Shown: positions 20,441 to 33,515, counted from the stretch's first letter. The stretch: DNA of 64,000 nt from Megascapheus bottae (GCA_024803745.1 JANJXV010000043.1:6639518-6703517); one strand, 5' to 3'. A program made the numbers and translations. Notes: a model not told the origin generated them from the sequence alone.

Positions 20441-20587
20441 CTTTGGACTTTTTTTTCTTATCCTCTCCAATATTTTGATGGCATATTTGACTGAAAATGA
20501 ATGGTTGGTTTCACATTTGTGTCCATAACAAAATCTAGACAACAACGGAATTATGAATAAGGAAGTATTCCCCTTCGTGGGGGGCTA

Positions 20588-20855
20588 TGAGTGTGTGTGT
20601 ATGTGTCTGTCTGTGTGTCTGTCTGTGTGCCTGCATGTACATGTGGCGGTCGTGGGGCTTGAACTGTGGGTCTGGGTACTGTCCCTGAGCTTCTGAGCCA
20701 TACCAAGTGAACTATAGCTCATGTGTGGCTTTTGGTGATTAATCAGGAATGAGAATCTCAGGGATTTCCCTGCCTGAGCTGGCTTCACACCCTGATACTT
20801 CAATTGCAGCCTCCTAGTAGCTAGAATGCTAGCTGTGAGCCACTGGCACCCAACT
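20588..20855 (-). repeat. GT/GTCT tract and inverted SINE
   Basis: A GTGTCTGT tract to about 20635, then an inverted SINE (GGGGCTTGAACTGTGGGTC to GTGAGCCACTGGCACCC). The copy in unit E is at about 51140-51420. Confidence 0.75.
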
Positions 20856-21140
20856 TCCCTCACTTAGTTTTGCACATGCACACTGGCTTCAGTGTGCACA
20901 GAATGGATTTCTACGTATAGCAACTGGGAAAACGGGTTTTGCTGTGCTATTTCCATAAGGCATATATTGTATTTTGATCACAATAAACCCCTCTGTAGGT
21001 CTTTCTCTGGTCCATAGTCCCAGCCCCTGATTTCAACAGGGTTTGGTGGATTTTATCTTCATCTTCACATATTCTGTATTATTCAATATCACCATTCCTT
21101 CCCTGTCCATCAGGCTTTTCCCCATAAAAATTTACATTCA

Positions 21141-21182
21141 AGATAGATAGATACATAGATACATAGATAGATACATGGATAG
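21141..21182. repeat. GATA/CATA tract
   Basis: Imperfect GATAGATACATA repeats. A shorter version lies at 51713-51725 in unit E. Confidence 0.85.
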
Positions 21183-21324
21183 AGCATTGAGCATATGAAC
21201 CAAATTCATCCAGTTTATTATTGTATGATCCATTAATTTTGCTGATTTCCACATAATTTGTTCCTGCTCCAGGGCATGAAGATGTGTGTTGTATATTGTA
21301 TATCTATGTGTGTGTTTGGGTGTG

Positions 21325-21530
21325 TGTGCCAGTCCTGGGATTAAACTCAGTATCCCTCAGACTTGTTAGTCAAGGCTACCACTAAAGCCACAGCTCCAAC
21401 ACTTCCATTTTTTGGTGCTTCAAATTGGAGTTGAGAGTTTCACAGACTTTCATGCCTAGGCTGGCACTGAACCATGAACCTCATATCTCAGCCTCCTGAG
21501 CAGCTAGCATGACAGGCATAAGCCAAAGGT
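21325..21530 (-). repeat. Inverted SINE
   Basis: Reversed SINE with GCCAGTCCTGGGATTAAACTC and TCAGCCTCCTGAGCAGCTAG. Copies lie at 31945-32175 and about 53150-53320. Confidence 0.75.
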
Positions 21531-22202
21531 GGTTTCCTCAATATATTGTGTGTTTGCGATATGATGTTGCTTTCTCCTCTGGCACTCTCTTCTTTACTTG
21601 CTCATATTTTAGAAGGTATTCTCTGTCAGGAGGCATCCACAGCCATGTTGACCAGCCATGCTGTATTCCATCCACACAAGTAACAGATGTGTCGTGTTGA
21701 GAACAGTTCAGTCCAGGAACGCTGCCTGGACTCCAGGTGATGTTGCTGAACGGCATCCGGGAACTCCATGTACTGAGATTTGCCCCCAAAATGCTCCCAT
21801 TCCTGAGATAAATGCTCGCTCCATGGCCTGCAGACAACGGTAGGACGATTCCATGGTGATGGCCTCTCATGTCTCTTCTCACGTGGTCCACATTCACCCA
21901 GCTCCACAAGAAGTAACACAATTATACCTGGGAGTTGAAAGCGCTTTCTGACTGGGGAGGTGAGGGGAAGACATGGGCAGATGAATGGACAGAGGAAGGG
22001 TGGGCAAATGCAATCCTAAAACTCAATGTACAAACGTGAAGCTAGAACTGGGTAAACTGAGGGATGGAAGGGGCTGGGAGACATGAGCATGACGGGATGA
22101 CACTGTACTCACAAGTCCTATGTTGAATTGAAAGCCCTGACTACAACTACTTACAAATAACTTCAAATACAACCATGTGAGCATTCACGGAACTTTTGCT
22201 TA

Positions 22203-22778
22203 CTTGTCCCAAGGAGAACAGCCAGGACTAAGACAGCAAAAAACCTCACAGGGGAATCACCTGGGCCTCTCAGACGACCCTCAACTCCAGCCCCTGCTCT
22301 TTGGGCTCTTCCTGTCCATGTACCTGATCACTGTGAACTCGTTCAGCTTCTCGAGGTGGCCAGCTCCGATGCCCTGGTGAACACCATCTGTCTCTATGTA
22401 GTAACTGCCCTGGTTTGTGCATTTTCTGCCTCTGGAATCCTGTTCTCTTACCGTCAGATTCTCTCCTCTTTAATGAAGCTGTCCAACACTGCTAGCAACC
22501 ACAAAGCCTTCTCCACCTGTGGCTCTCACCTCTGCGTGGTTGCCTTGTTCTATGGCACAGGCTTTGGGGTGTACCTCAGTTCGGCTGTATCTCTTTCTCC
22601 CAGATACCGGGCAGTGGCTTTGGTGATGTATTCAGTGGTCACCCCTATGCTGAACCCCTTCATCTACAGCCTGAGGAACCAGGATGTGATGGGGGCCCTG
22701 GGGAGACTCCTACGCAGAGCTGTGCCTTGTCCCAAATGGATTCCTGACCCCAAATTAAATGGGCACTACAAACCATAA
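22203..22778 (+). pseudogene. Olfactory receptor 2, OR7-like, start lost and TM1-TM5 deleted
   Basis: Homologous to OR 1 and OR 5 but heavily damaged. The acceptor-like GTCCCAAG is kept at 22207-22213, the ATG has become AAG (22230-22232), and 11 bases are missing just before GGGCCTCTC. About 420 bp covering TM1 through the second extracellular loop are deleted, joining CTGATCACTGTG directly to AACTCGTTCAGC near 22333. The C-terminal half remains open to the stop at 22778, with [24 protein letters not shown] and a longer hydrophilic tail (PKWIPDPKLNGHYKP). No function is possible as a receptor. Confidence 0.92.
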
Positions 22779-25700
22779 GGAACATGCAGTGAGTTCTCCT
22801 ATCCTGGCCCTGAATATGTTTGCGTGTCTGTGTCTGTGTCTGTCTGTGCTTGTGTCTGTGTGGAAACTGAAGCTTGAACTCAGGGCACTTTTCTCTCTCA
22901 TATAGCTATTTCACTGAAGGCTGGCACTCTGCCACTTGAGAAATATCTGCACTTGTGGATCTTGCTGGCCAGCTCGACATAAGAAGCCCTCAGAATTGTT
23001 AGGCCATGATAACTTTGAACTGAGATCCTCAGATCTCAGCTTCTTGGGGAGCTAGGACTGCAGATGTGAACCACTGGCGTGTGACTGTCTAGGCTCTTTC
23101 ACCGCTGCAAATGTCTTCTTTCATTGAATGTTTTAGTTCCCAAAGTATGTCTGACTCCACTTGGATATGTGTGTGTTTGTTACTCTCAGTTACTTCCTCC
23201 ATCATTCCTTTGACACTTTTCTTCCCTGTAGACTGATTTAAGGGTCAGCTTTGTTCAGATTTTCCTGGTACTTCTAATTTGACATCCAGAATATTTTTTA
23301 ACCAAAAATACTGAGACAGTTTCCGAGAAAATCATCTTGTTGAATAATACAGTCCCGTCACTTAAAACAGTTAATATCTTGGATCTACACAAGTGTCAAA
23401 AGGAAAATCCTAACCAATCAAGACGGGTGCTTGTTTTACATCTGTAACATTTTTTCATCTGGAAATCTTTCCTTGAACTAATTATTCCTGGGGCTGGACC
23501 TCAGGGCTTGGGCACTGTCCTTGGGCTTTTTCCTCAAGCTTAGTGCTCTACTACTTGAGCCACAGTAAGACTCTTGGCCTTTCTATATGTGTAGTACTGA
23601 GGAATCGAATCTGGGTCTTCATGCATGCTAGGCAAGCACTCTAACTCTAGGCAAAACTCCTGACCCCTGAACTAGTTATTCTTACTAAGCCAATTTCTCA
23701 ATGGAGGAGACAATTTAGAATGCACAATAACCAGACAACTGACACTGCACCCAGAGGGCAAACCCTGGCTCTCCTGACTTTCCTTTTCGTTTTCTTTCTT
23801 TTTCTGTCCTTTTTCCCCCCAGTCTTGGGCTTGAACTCAGGGTCTGCGCACTCTCCCTGAGCTTCTTTTGTTCAAGGATAGCAAGGTACCACTTTCAACT
23901 TTTTCTGTTTATATGGTAGTGAGGAATCAAACTCAGGGCTTCATGCATGCTAGGCAAGCATTCTACCACGAAGCCACATTCCCAGCCTACCTTTTGCATG
24001 AACACATGGTTGGATTTTGAAGAATATAATAACAGTCTAGCTTGGAAATTTTTTTTCACTTGTATATGAACATCTAGAGACACTATAGCATGGTGCTTCC
24101 TTTCTGATGGAATTCTATTAATTTATGTAATATAGTAATTTACATATAAATATAAATTTACATATATAATTTCATACATAAGTATAATATATTTTCTCTT
24201 CTTTTTTCTTTTTTGCCAGTTCTGGAGCTGGAACTCAGGGCCTAAGCACTGTTCCTGGGCTTTCACCAAAAAATAGTGTTCTAGAACTTCCATCTTTTTC
24301 TGGTTAATTAGAGATAAGAGATAAATTATATATGTGTATACATATATACATATACATAGGATTACAGGCATGAGTCACCAAACCCGGCTTAAGAAATCCA
24401 CTTTTGCTTCCATGGCTTTAATAGAAGCCAGGCATCAGTGGCTTACCCCTGTCATTGTAGCTACTCAGGAGGCTGAATTCTGAGGATAGAGGTTCAAAGC
24501 CAGTCCAAGCACAAAATTTAGTGAGACTCTTCTCTCCATGAACCACTAGAAAACTGCAAGTGGTGCTGTGGTTCAAGTGGTAGAGTGCTAGTCTTGAGAA
24601 AGCCCAAGGACAGTGCCCAGGCCCTGAGTTCAAGCCCCAGGACTGGCAAAAAAATGAATGACAGGATGTACAAGTCCTGTGGAGGAAGGAACAGTGGGAG
24701 CAGAGGGAAGATGGACAGGGAGGGAGAAAGGGATGCAGACTGCCAAGATACTTTGCATGCATACATGGAGAGAGCAACAGGGTAAATCTAATCAGGGTAT
24801 ATTATAAGCAAATAATAGGTCAAAGAAACCTACTGACTTTCAAAAAGACAAGGAAAAAAACCCTTCCATGGAATTGGTGGCTCATTCCTCTAATCCTAGG
24901 CTGATGGGACTTGAGGCTCAAGGTTCAACACCAGCTGAAGCAGGAGAGTCCATAAGATTCTTATCCTCAATTAACTCTCTGTAAAGGTGGATGTAGAGAT
25001 ATGGCTCAAGTGGCAGTAGTGGTAGAGGACTAGCATTGAGGGAAGAAACAAGCTCAAGGACAGTCAAGGGCAGCACCCAAGCCCTGAGTTCAAGCCCCAG
25101 GACTGGAATGATAAACATAAAGACAGTGAGACCAAAGAAGAAAACTCTTAGGAAAGGAACACAAAGGTCAATGCCTCTTTGCATCTCATCATATGGACTA
25201 ATATTTATTGAAATCAAGTCCAGATAATGGAAATAAGAGGTTTTCTTCTTCATTAGTGTTTTTGTTTTATTTTTGTTTGTTTATGTATCTTTGGGAGGTT
25301 AAGAGAGGCACAAAAATGGAGGAGCAAAGGGTGAATAAACACAGCAGTGGCACTTATTATACACTACCATAAAAATGAACTATATAATTTCTGGGTGGGG
25401 GTGGGGTGGAAAACCTGGGAAAGTGAGGGAAGGGCTGACCTTGTCCAAAAAGAAACGTACTCTTTCTCTGCATTATGAAACTGTAACCCCTCTTTTATGA
25501 TAGCAATAAAAATAAAAGAAAGAAAAAACTTTAATGTAAGTTCTTTGTTGAGCCATGGGTAAAATAAACAAAATCATAGCTCATAACTGTGTGCTCTCAA
25601 ATGGTTGCTTGCTCTTATACACATTTTTAATTACTTAATAAAGCTATCATGTCAGAGTGGTTTGTGATTCCTGAGCTAACAACGTTTAATTGTGTTCAAA

Positions 25701-26864
25701 ATTGAACTAACAATCTTCCTAAACCTTACTTCTTTTGTTTTATTTTACTTTTTGAGAAATTCAATTCTTTCCTGATAAAAATGGATCGTTTATTTTGGAG
25801 AGAATTTACTGAAAGTTTAAGGAAAAAAGTCAATTCTGTAATGGGTGAAGTATTGACACTCAAGAAATAAATAAATCTCCCAATTTTTTTTTGTCAGTTG
25901 TGGGGCTTGACCTCTGGGCCTGGGTGCTATCCTTGAGCTCTTCAGCTCAAGGCTACCACCCTAACTCTTGAGCCACAGCACCACTTCTGGTTTTTCTGGT
26001 GGTTAATTGGAGATAAGAGTCTCACAGACTTCAGTGCCCAGGCTGGCTTTGAATCACGATCCTCAGATTTCAGCCTACTGAGTAGCTGGGATTATAGGAA
26101 TGTGCCACCGGTGTGAATCTTCCGTTTTTTTTTAAAGACTAACTTGAGGTGGCTCCATTTTTTATTTTGACAGCTATTAATTGTACAAATCAATGGGAGT
26201 CAGCGAGATACTTCTGTACATATACACTTCATCTATATTGTTCACGTCCATCTTTCCTTCTCTTAGCCATGGCACCTTCTCCCACATCCCCATCTCTCCC
26301 CAGCACCCTTCCTGGTCCCTAAAAATTCCCTCAAAATCTCTCTCCCTTCACCCATCTCAGTCTCTGGCATCTACTATTCCATCTTTCTGTGCCTGACTTG
26401 CCAACACAACGTAATGTTTTCCAGTTCCAACCACATTGCTGCCTCTGACAGATTTTCCTTTTGAATGGCTCCATGATCTTCCATTTTCCCCATCTTCTCT
26501 TGTTTCCAGGTATTTGAGAGAACTGAATCCTCTGCTTATAGTTTCAGATGTGTGATGATCAGGAGAATGTACCGTATCTATCACCTGTACAGTCCCAAAG
26601 GCTGAGGCGGAGTTGTGTGATATGTCCTTATCACATCATGGTGACTTGGGGTTCTGAACGTTGGCAGAGGCAGCACAGTGGACAGTAGTTGTCTTGGGAA
26701 CTATTCTTACAGTTTCTACAACATAACTGTGATGTCACATGTCCAAGGACAAAAATGGGAAGTTGAACTGACCTTGACACAAAGTCTTCACGGGGTAACT
26801 TTGATTGAGGACAGAAAAACAAAGAGTGGGAGGGAAAAAGTACAAGACTTAGAGGCAGAGTTTA
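22779..26864. other. Divergent inter-unit segment rich in old SINEs and L1 remnants
   Basis: Sequence here does not match the OR unit. It holds inverted SINEs (about 22860-23080, 23470-23690, 23810-23985, 24200-24390, 25890-26118), forward SINEs (24425-24655, 24860-25115), an old L1-like 3' end in plus orientation (about 25260-25520, ending GCAATAAAAATAAAAG) and an old minus-strand L1-like 3' region (about 26130-26510). 23100-23460 and 26520-26860 show nothing I recognise. No intact gene. Confidence 0.7.
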
Positions 26865-26872
26865 CTCAATCA

Positions 26873-27325
26873 CTGCCAGTCCTCTGCCGACAGCTTGAGA
26901 ACTCCAGCCCAATGAAGCATTCTACTGAGAAGCTTCCGTAAGGCTGTCCTGATGTCCCTGTTCCTCAGGCTGTAGATGAAAGGGTTCAGCATGGGGGTGA
27001 CCACTGTGCAAATCACCGAGGCCACCATGCCCTCCCGGGAAGAGGATGAAGTACCAGTGCTGAGATACACACCAAGGCCTGTCCCGTAGAATAAACCACA
27101 GAGAGATGGGAACCATAGTTGGAAAAGGCTTTGTATTTGCCATCTACTCAAGGGATCCTCGTGATGGAGGACACAATTTGGACGTAGGAGAAAAGGATTC
27201 CTGACAAAGGAACAGAGACCAGAAGACTGGTCACCACATAGAGCAGGATGTGATTGATCAGGGTGTTGGAGCAGGCCAAGGTTAGGGTCTGAGCAAGCTC
27301 GCAGTAGAAATGTGGAATGACCGCA
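26873..27325 (-). pseudogene. Olfactory receptor 3, divergent OR7-like remnant, opposite strand
   Basis: On the minus strand the C-terminal half of an OR is visible: a CELAQ-type second extracellular loop near 27300, GIFLSY-like TM5 end, KYKAF before TM6, [11 protein letters not shown], and [14 protein letters not shown] in TM7 (about 26960-27000). It is spread over more than one frame, with a premature TGA before KYKAF and an indel in TM6. The N-terminal half is missing: an L1 tail starts at about 27325. The [12 protein letters not shown] tail and other differences show a subfamily separate from the four same-strand copies. It may mark an older OR neighbour. Confidence 0.85.
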
Positions 27326-27785
27326 TTGGCTCAATGGTTTCCCTCATTAGTCATAATCAGTAGAAACCTTGGGCTCTACTAGCAGAGATCTGCAATAGAG
27401 CAAAATCTGGATACATAAGGCCATATAATGTGAAGCTAATTGAAAGGACCTCCAGGATATTGAAACAAAAGCCATATAATGAAGGATTGTTGTCCTTAAT
27501 GTACTATGTTGTCTCTCATCTCCTTTGCTGTCCCTTGGTTATCTCATATTGGTATAGTATCTCACTTCGTTATCTGATATATTGAATTTATTTGTATTTG
27601 GATATTTGAAATTTGATAGGGAAGGGGGGAAAACCAAGACGGCTGGGGGTGGGGGGGGAGGGAAATGGGTACCAAGACATGTGAAAGGGTATCAATGTAT
27701 GTGAATTAATGCACCTTCTATCTGGCAAATATCATGTAACCCTTTTACTAATTACAATTTAAAAAATTAAAAAAAGAAGTTAAAA
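27326..27785 (+). mobile_element. L1 3'-end fragment
   Basis: Begins GGCTCAATGGTTTCCCTCATT just after ORF2 and runs through the 3' UTR to an A-rich tail. It truncates OR 3. Confidence 0.88.
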
Positions 27786-27794
27786 AAAGAAGTA

Positions 27795-29045
27795 AAGGAC
27801 CTCTAAGATGAAAATTTTAAAAACCTGAAAAAGGAAATTAAAGCTGAATTAAGGAAGTGGAAATCCCCCCCCCATGCTCCTAGATTGGAAGAACTAACAT
27901 AGTGACAATAGCAATCCTGCCAAGGGTTATCTACAAATTCAATGCAATGCCCATCAATATCCCAATGTCATTCTTTAATGACATAGAATAAGCAATCCAA
28001 AAATTAATATGGAATAATAAAAGACCCCAAATAGCAAAAGCAATCCTTAGCAGAAAAAACAGCACTGGAGGCGTATCAATACCACGCTTCAGAGTATATT
28101 ACAGAGCTATAGCAATAAAATAACAGCTTGGAACTGGGCACTGGAGGCTCATGGTTCTAATCTAGCTACTCAGGAGGCTGAGATCTGAGGATTGCAATTC
28201 AAAGCCAGCCTGGGCATGGAAGTCATAAGTCCATGAGACTCTTATCTCCAGTGAAGCACCAGAAAACCGGAAGTGGTGCTGAGACTCAAGAGGTAGAGTG
28301 CTATCCTTGATCTGAAGAGCTCAGGGACAGCCCCCAGGCCAAGAGTTCAAGCCCCATGGACAAAAAAGAAAAACAGCTTGGTACTGGCACAAGAACAAGC
28401 CTGAAGACCAATGGTCTAGAACTGAAGACCCAGAAATCAACCCACAGAACTATGGTCACCAAATATTCAATAAGAAGACCAAAAAAAGAGAAATAGAATG
28501 GAAGAAAGCCTCCTCAACAAATGGTGCTGACAGAATTGCTTAAAGCATCTGTAGAAAACTAAAATTGGATCCTTTTATTCACCCTACAGCAGAAAAAATC
28601 CCACATGGATCAAAGATCTCAAGGTAAAAGCAAACACTCTGAAAACTCTACAGGAAGGAATAGGAGATAAACTAGGGATCCTTGGCTCAGATCAAAACTT
28701 TCTTAATAAAGGTCCAGAAATACAACAAATTAAAGAAAGTTTGGACAAATGAGATTTCATTAAACTTCAGTGCTTCTATATGGCAGAGGACATAGCTAGC
28801 AAGTTAAATAGAAAACACACAGAGCAAGAGAAGATCTTCACTTAGCCATACAACAGATATAGCTCATAGCTAAAATATACCTATGGTTCAAAAACTTAAA
28901 TATCTCAAAAACAAGTTCTCAAAGAAACAACCATCCCATTAAAAGGTAGCCTAAAGACTTAAAGAGAGACTGCTCTAAAAGGAAATAAGAATGGCCAATG
29001 GACACATGAAAAAATGCTCAACATCTCTGGCCATAAAATAAATAT
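27795..29045 (+). mobile_element. Old L1 ORF2 fragment
   Basis: ORF2-derived from CTGAAAAAGGAAATTAAAGC (about 27823), past CATGCTCCTAGATTGGAAGA, to the ATGGCCAATGGACACATG block (about 28992). It has many stops and indels and is clearly older than the L1s with clean duplications. A SINE interrupts it at 28132-28371. Confidence 0.85.
28132..28371 (+). repeat. Composite SINE inside old L1
   Basis: Near full length, from ACTGGGCACTGGAGGCTC to AAGCCCCATGGACAAAAAAG. The 10-bp duplication aacagcttgg is at 28122-28131 and 28372-28381. A good reference copy of the family in this window. Confidence 0.93.
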
Positions 29046-29096
29046 GTAATAAAATAGAAGAAAATAAAGAAAAGTAGATAGAAAATTGAGCAATAA

Positions 29097-30078
29097 CTAC
29101 ACTTCTGGTGGGAGTGTAAGCTCATTCAACCACTGTGGACAGCAATACGGTGGTTCCTTAAAAGACTAAACATAGAGGTCCCATGTGACCTAGCAATTCC
29201 TCTCCTTGGCATTTACCCACTCATCCAGAAACAAGGACATATTAAAGCCACTATTTTGCAGCACTATTTACCATAGCAAAGATATGGAACCAAACCAGAT
29301 GTCTCTCAGTAGATGATTAAGAAGATGTGGTCCTTCTACACAATGGAATTCTATGCTGCCATCAGAAAAATGACATATCCCCACTCACAAGAAAATGGAA
29401 AGACTTGGAAAAAAATCATTTTAAGTGAAGTAAGTTAGACCCAAAGGAACATAGGCTCAATGGTTTCCCTCATTTGTAATAATCAACACACACCTAGGAC
29501 TCTCCTAGCAGAGAATTACAAAAGCTCAAAACCTAGGTACATAATGTCATATAGGATGAAGCTAAATGAAAGGAACTCTAGGATATGGAAACAAGAGCTT
29601 TATCTTATGTGATTGTTGTTCTTAATGTACTTCTCTTCTCTTTCGTTGCCCTTTGGTTAATGTCATATTATTACTGTATCTGAGTTCGTTACCTGAGATA
29701 TTGTATATATGTTTATTAGTTTATTTGAAATAGGAAAGGGAAGGGGGAAATAAGTGATTGGATGGGGTGGGGGAGGAAAATGGGGACAAAAACATGAGAA
29801 GGGATATCACTGTGTGAGAAGTAATGCACCTACTATCTGGAAAATGTAACTGTAACACCTCTATATATTACCCCAACAATAAAAAATAATAATAAGTGCC
29901 TGGAGTTTGGCCTACTGGTGGAGTGTTTGCCTAGCATGCACAAAGACCCAGGTTCAATTCCTCAATATCACATACATAGTAAAAGCTGGAAGTGGGGCTC
30001 TGATTCAAGTGGTAGAGCTCTAGCCTTGAGAAAGCCAAGGACGGCACTCAGGCCCTGAGTTCATGCCCCAGGACTAGA

Positions 30079-30115
<37 letters not shown>
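29097..30115 (+). mobile_element. L1 3' end joined to an ID SINE and (AAT)n within one duplication
   Basis: A 5'-truncated L1 (29097 to about 29892, ending CCAACAATAAAAAATAATAAT) is followed directly by an ID-type SINE (about 29897-30078) and an (AAT)n tract (30079-30115). A perfect 19-bp repeat, atagaaaattgagcaataa, flanks the whole block (29078-29096 and 30116-30134). This could be a chimeric retrocopy made by template switching, or a SINE later inserted in the L1 tail. Confidence 0.85.
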
Positions 30116-30118
<3 letters not shown>

Positions 30119-30142
30119 GAAAATTGAGCAATAAAAATATAA

Positions 30143-30353
30143 CAAGAGGCCAGGAGTTTGGCCTAGTGGTGGAGTGCTTGCCTAGCATGCACTAAGACCC
30201 AGGTTAGATTCCTCAGTACCACATACATAGAAAAAAGCTGGAAGTGGTACTGTGACTCAAGTGGTGGAGCTCTGTCCTTGAGAAAGCCCAAAGAAAGTGC
30301 TCAGGCCCTGAGTTCAAGGCCCAGGACTGGTAAAAAAAAGTATATATATATAT

Positions 30354-30417
<64 letters not shown>
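30143..30417 (+). repeat. ID-type SINE with (TA)n(GATA)n tail
   Basis: SINE 30143-30340 (GGCCAGGAGTTTGGCCTAGTGG head), followed by (TA)n and about 15 GATA repeats. Confidence 0.9.
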
Positions 30418-31863
30418 CCAGAATTAAGTATGCACACAACTAAAACTGGCCTAGGGCTCACTTTAGACTATATATCTAAGACTGAACAGAATAGCAAAAA
30501 GAAAAATAAACTAAGAAGAACAAAAAATATAGGTTCTCCAACTTTTTTTCACAGGTGGGGGAATGTTGTTTCTCCCAATATCAGATATAAAATCGCTTAC
30601 TGGAGTCTCTGCTTTTGTGCTGTGATTGGCTGTCCTTGTAAGACAACGGGAATCAGGGTGGGGGCGTGGGGGTGGGGAGGAGAGAATTTCTTATTTCACA
30701 GGAGAAGGCCTCTGTGGTATTTGGGCCTACCATTCCTTTTCCATTCTGTAATCTACATGTTACCTCATGGGAACAAAACCGTTTGGAGACTACCAGAAAG
30801 ACAACAGGACAATTTAGTTAATGAAGAGATCTGATTATAATTCACCTATGGAGATGCAAGAAACTTTACATGCATTTCTGACTCCCTTCTCTGATTCCAG
30901 TCTACATGAAAACTGTAGCCGATCTTCTGAGGAGAAATTGGGGACAAGGGAAAGCTTTGGTGATAACCCAAAGACAGAACGGGGGTGTCCTGGTAAAGAA
31001 AGATGGAATATAAATTCATGACAAGAGTGAGGTAACAAGAAAACTGAGTAAGTACCAGGGAAACCCTTGGAATAATGAGATTGGAAAGGGCAGATGCCCA
31101 CATCTGCCGGTGAGGTCCCAGGACTTCAAGGAACTGCTCATCCTTACTAAGCTTATGCTTTGCCAAGCTCTGATTTCCTTTCTTTCTCTCATTTTCTAGA
31201 GCCCAGAATATCTTTCCCCATAAAGTTCATTTCTGGAAAGTCTCTAGCTTTCCCCTACTCTTTCGCAAGAATCAGCCTGTGGGTCAGCTTCTCTGTGTCC
31301 AATTATGCAATCATTAACCACTCACAAAAGATATATTGGATACCAGGTATCCCCCACAACCCACAAATGGGCAGAATTTACCCAGGTAAAGGAAACATTA
31401 AGGATATGGAAAAAAAAATCTTTACAATGGGCCGTCTTCACCCTCATTCTCTGATCATCCCAGCAACTTCTCAATTCCCCTCCTCTACCAGCCCACTGAA
31501 TACAGAGCACATGCACATTCTCTTTTCTGTGCATAGAAGGTTTTTGAATCCACAGATATTAATAGGTAATTTCTAGAATAGCAATCTACCAGTATTTTAT
31601 GCTTCTGAGACCACTAGCAATTACCACTTATCAGAATGTAAATGTACACTATTATTTATGTCATAACCTATGTGCATATTCTTCTAATTGGGTTTTAAAT
31701 TGCCATTATAACATATGTTGTACGTTAATTGTACTAATACCAATAAACTAGTGTGAATGAGGAATAAAAGAATGTTTTAATCCATATGTGTGGGTTGTAC
31801 AAGGGGTTTTGCTTTGGTACTTCAACAGCTTTTATTGTACTCTGAAACCTCACCTGCGCATTG

Positions 31864-31865
<2 letters not shown>

Positions 31866-31912
<47 letters not shown>

Positions 31913-32175
31913 GTGTGTATATGTTCATGAATGCTCATATGCACCAGTCCTGAAGCTTGAGCTCAGGACCTGGATACTGTCTCGGACCTTTGCTACTCAA
32001 GGCTACAGCTCTAACACTAAGGCCACAGCTCTTCCACTTCAGTCTGATTTAGGGTGGTGCTACAAACTGGAGATAAGAATCACACATACTTTTCTAGTTC
32101 AGTACGTTTTGGAACTAACTTCAAACCTCAGCTCTCAGCCTCCTGAGTAGCTAGGCATACAGACCACAGGCACTA
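31866..32175. repeat. (GT)n tract and inverted SINE
   Basis: (TG)n 31866-31922, then a reversed SINE about 31945-32175 ending CAGCCTCCTGAGTAGCTAGG. Confidence 0.85.
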
Positions 32176-33129
32176 AGCTCATTGTGGGTTGTTTTATTGG
32201 CATAATACTGCTTTCTCCTCTGTTCTATGTTGCTCATATGCTTTTTTTCTCACTCCCTCATCTTGAAAGAGGTCACCTGGAAAGCATTGTCTGGGAGGAA
32301 CCATGCACAGCGAGCCAGACTACATATTGCATTTGAGCCACACAGGTAACAGACTTACCGTGTTGTGTCGTGAAAACTGTTCTGTCCATCAACACTGCCT
32401 GGGTTTAAGACGATATGGCTGATGACAGCTAGGACCCCCACTTGTTAGGATGTTCCCAGCAAATCTTCAGATTTAGGAGACAGACGCTTGCTCCATGTTC
32501 TATAAACCCCACAGGACTGTTTCATGAGGACACCATTGCATTTCTCTATTCAGGCCTATTAGGTTGTGAATATTCGCACCACATACACAAGTGGTAAAAT
32601 AATTGTTGAAAGAACTTTCTGAGAGATGAGGTCCCGGGGAAGGAGAGGGAGGATGGATGGGGGAGGGAAGGTGGGGAAAAGCACTACTAACGTTCAATGA
32701 ACAAGTAGGAAGCTAGAACCACATAAACTTTGGGATGGGGAGAGCTGGGAGAGATGGGGAGAGCAAGGAAGGAGTGACTTTGATGAACAGGCATTGTGCT
32801 TACAAACTGATAGGGTGAATTGAAACCCCTTGGTACAACTACTTAAGGATAAGTTAAAAATATATTTAATATTAAAAGAATAATTTTCTGAGGGCTACTA
32901 CTTAATACAGCTGAATAAATCAATGTCCTTTATGTCACTTAGGAGATAGCTATATAGGCAAACAAATAGACAGATAGATAGGCATGATATGAAATCTAAA
33001 AGTGGCTTCTACAAGAACTGTATTTATATAAAAAACTACTTTCATGACAAGTGTCACATCAGAAAATAAAGATTGTTGCCATTGTAAATAGATAATACAT
33101 CACTATTACACAGTTGATAGGATTAAAAA

Positions 33130-33255
33130 ATATGGAAGTAGGGAGATGGGTAACAAGACATGTGAAAGGGTATCAATGTATGTGAATGAATGCACCTTCT
33201 ATCTGGCAAATATCATGTAACCCTTTTACTAATTACAATAAAAAAATAAAAAAAC
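33130..33255 (+). mobile_element. Short L1 3'-end fragment
   Basis: Only the last ~125 bp: GGAGATGGGTAACAAGACATG to ACAATAAAAAAATAAAAAAAC. Confidence 0.85.
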
Positions 33256-33349
33256 ATATGGAGGTTATCAAAAGGGGCACATGAAATCACTTTCCAATAT
33301 TCTACAAGGTTGTAACAAAATCAATCTCTTTAAATTTCAAAAGGAAATC

Positions 33350-33515
33350 AAAGGAAAGCACTGGTGATACACATGTCGTCCAAGCTACTCAAGAGACTGA
33401 AAACTGAAGACCATGCTTCAAAGCCACCCCGATCAAGAGAAGTCTGTGAGACTCTTATCTTCCATGAGCCACTAAAGAGCTGGAAGTGGATCTGAATTAG
33501 CAAAATGCCTTAAGC
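33350..33515 (+). repeat. Truncated diverged SINE
   Basis: AGCACTGGTGATACACATG to GAGCTGGAAGTGGATCTGAA. It lies directly before the OR 4 breakpoint. Confidence 0.6.

Larger units (their letters stand above)
15122..22778 (+). repeat. OR tandem unit C (3' flank through OR gene 2)
   Basis: Same order as unit B: flank with GATA tract and ID SINE, the AATTTTCTTAATATTCCCAT block (15600), a pyrimidine tract, inverted SINE, flank block (16245), SINE, TCTGAATAAAG block (16916), SINE with AC/ACGC tail, (GT)n, twin-primed L1, inverted SINEs, CCAGCAATTGGG (18769), promoter-like module (19277), donor (19743), long GT array, inverted SINEs, GATA tract, exon-2 remnant (21610), OR 2. About 7.7 kb. Stretches 18760-19270, 19300-19740 and 21680-22170 show only unit-type unique sequence. 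Confidence 0.8.
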
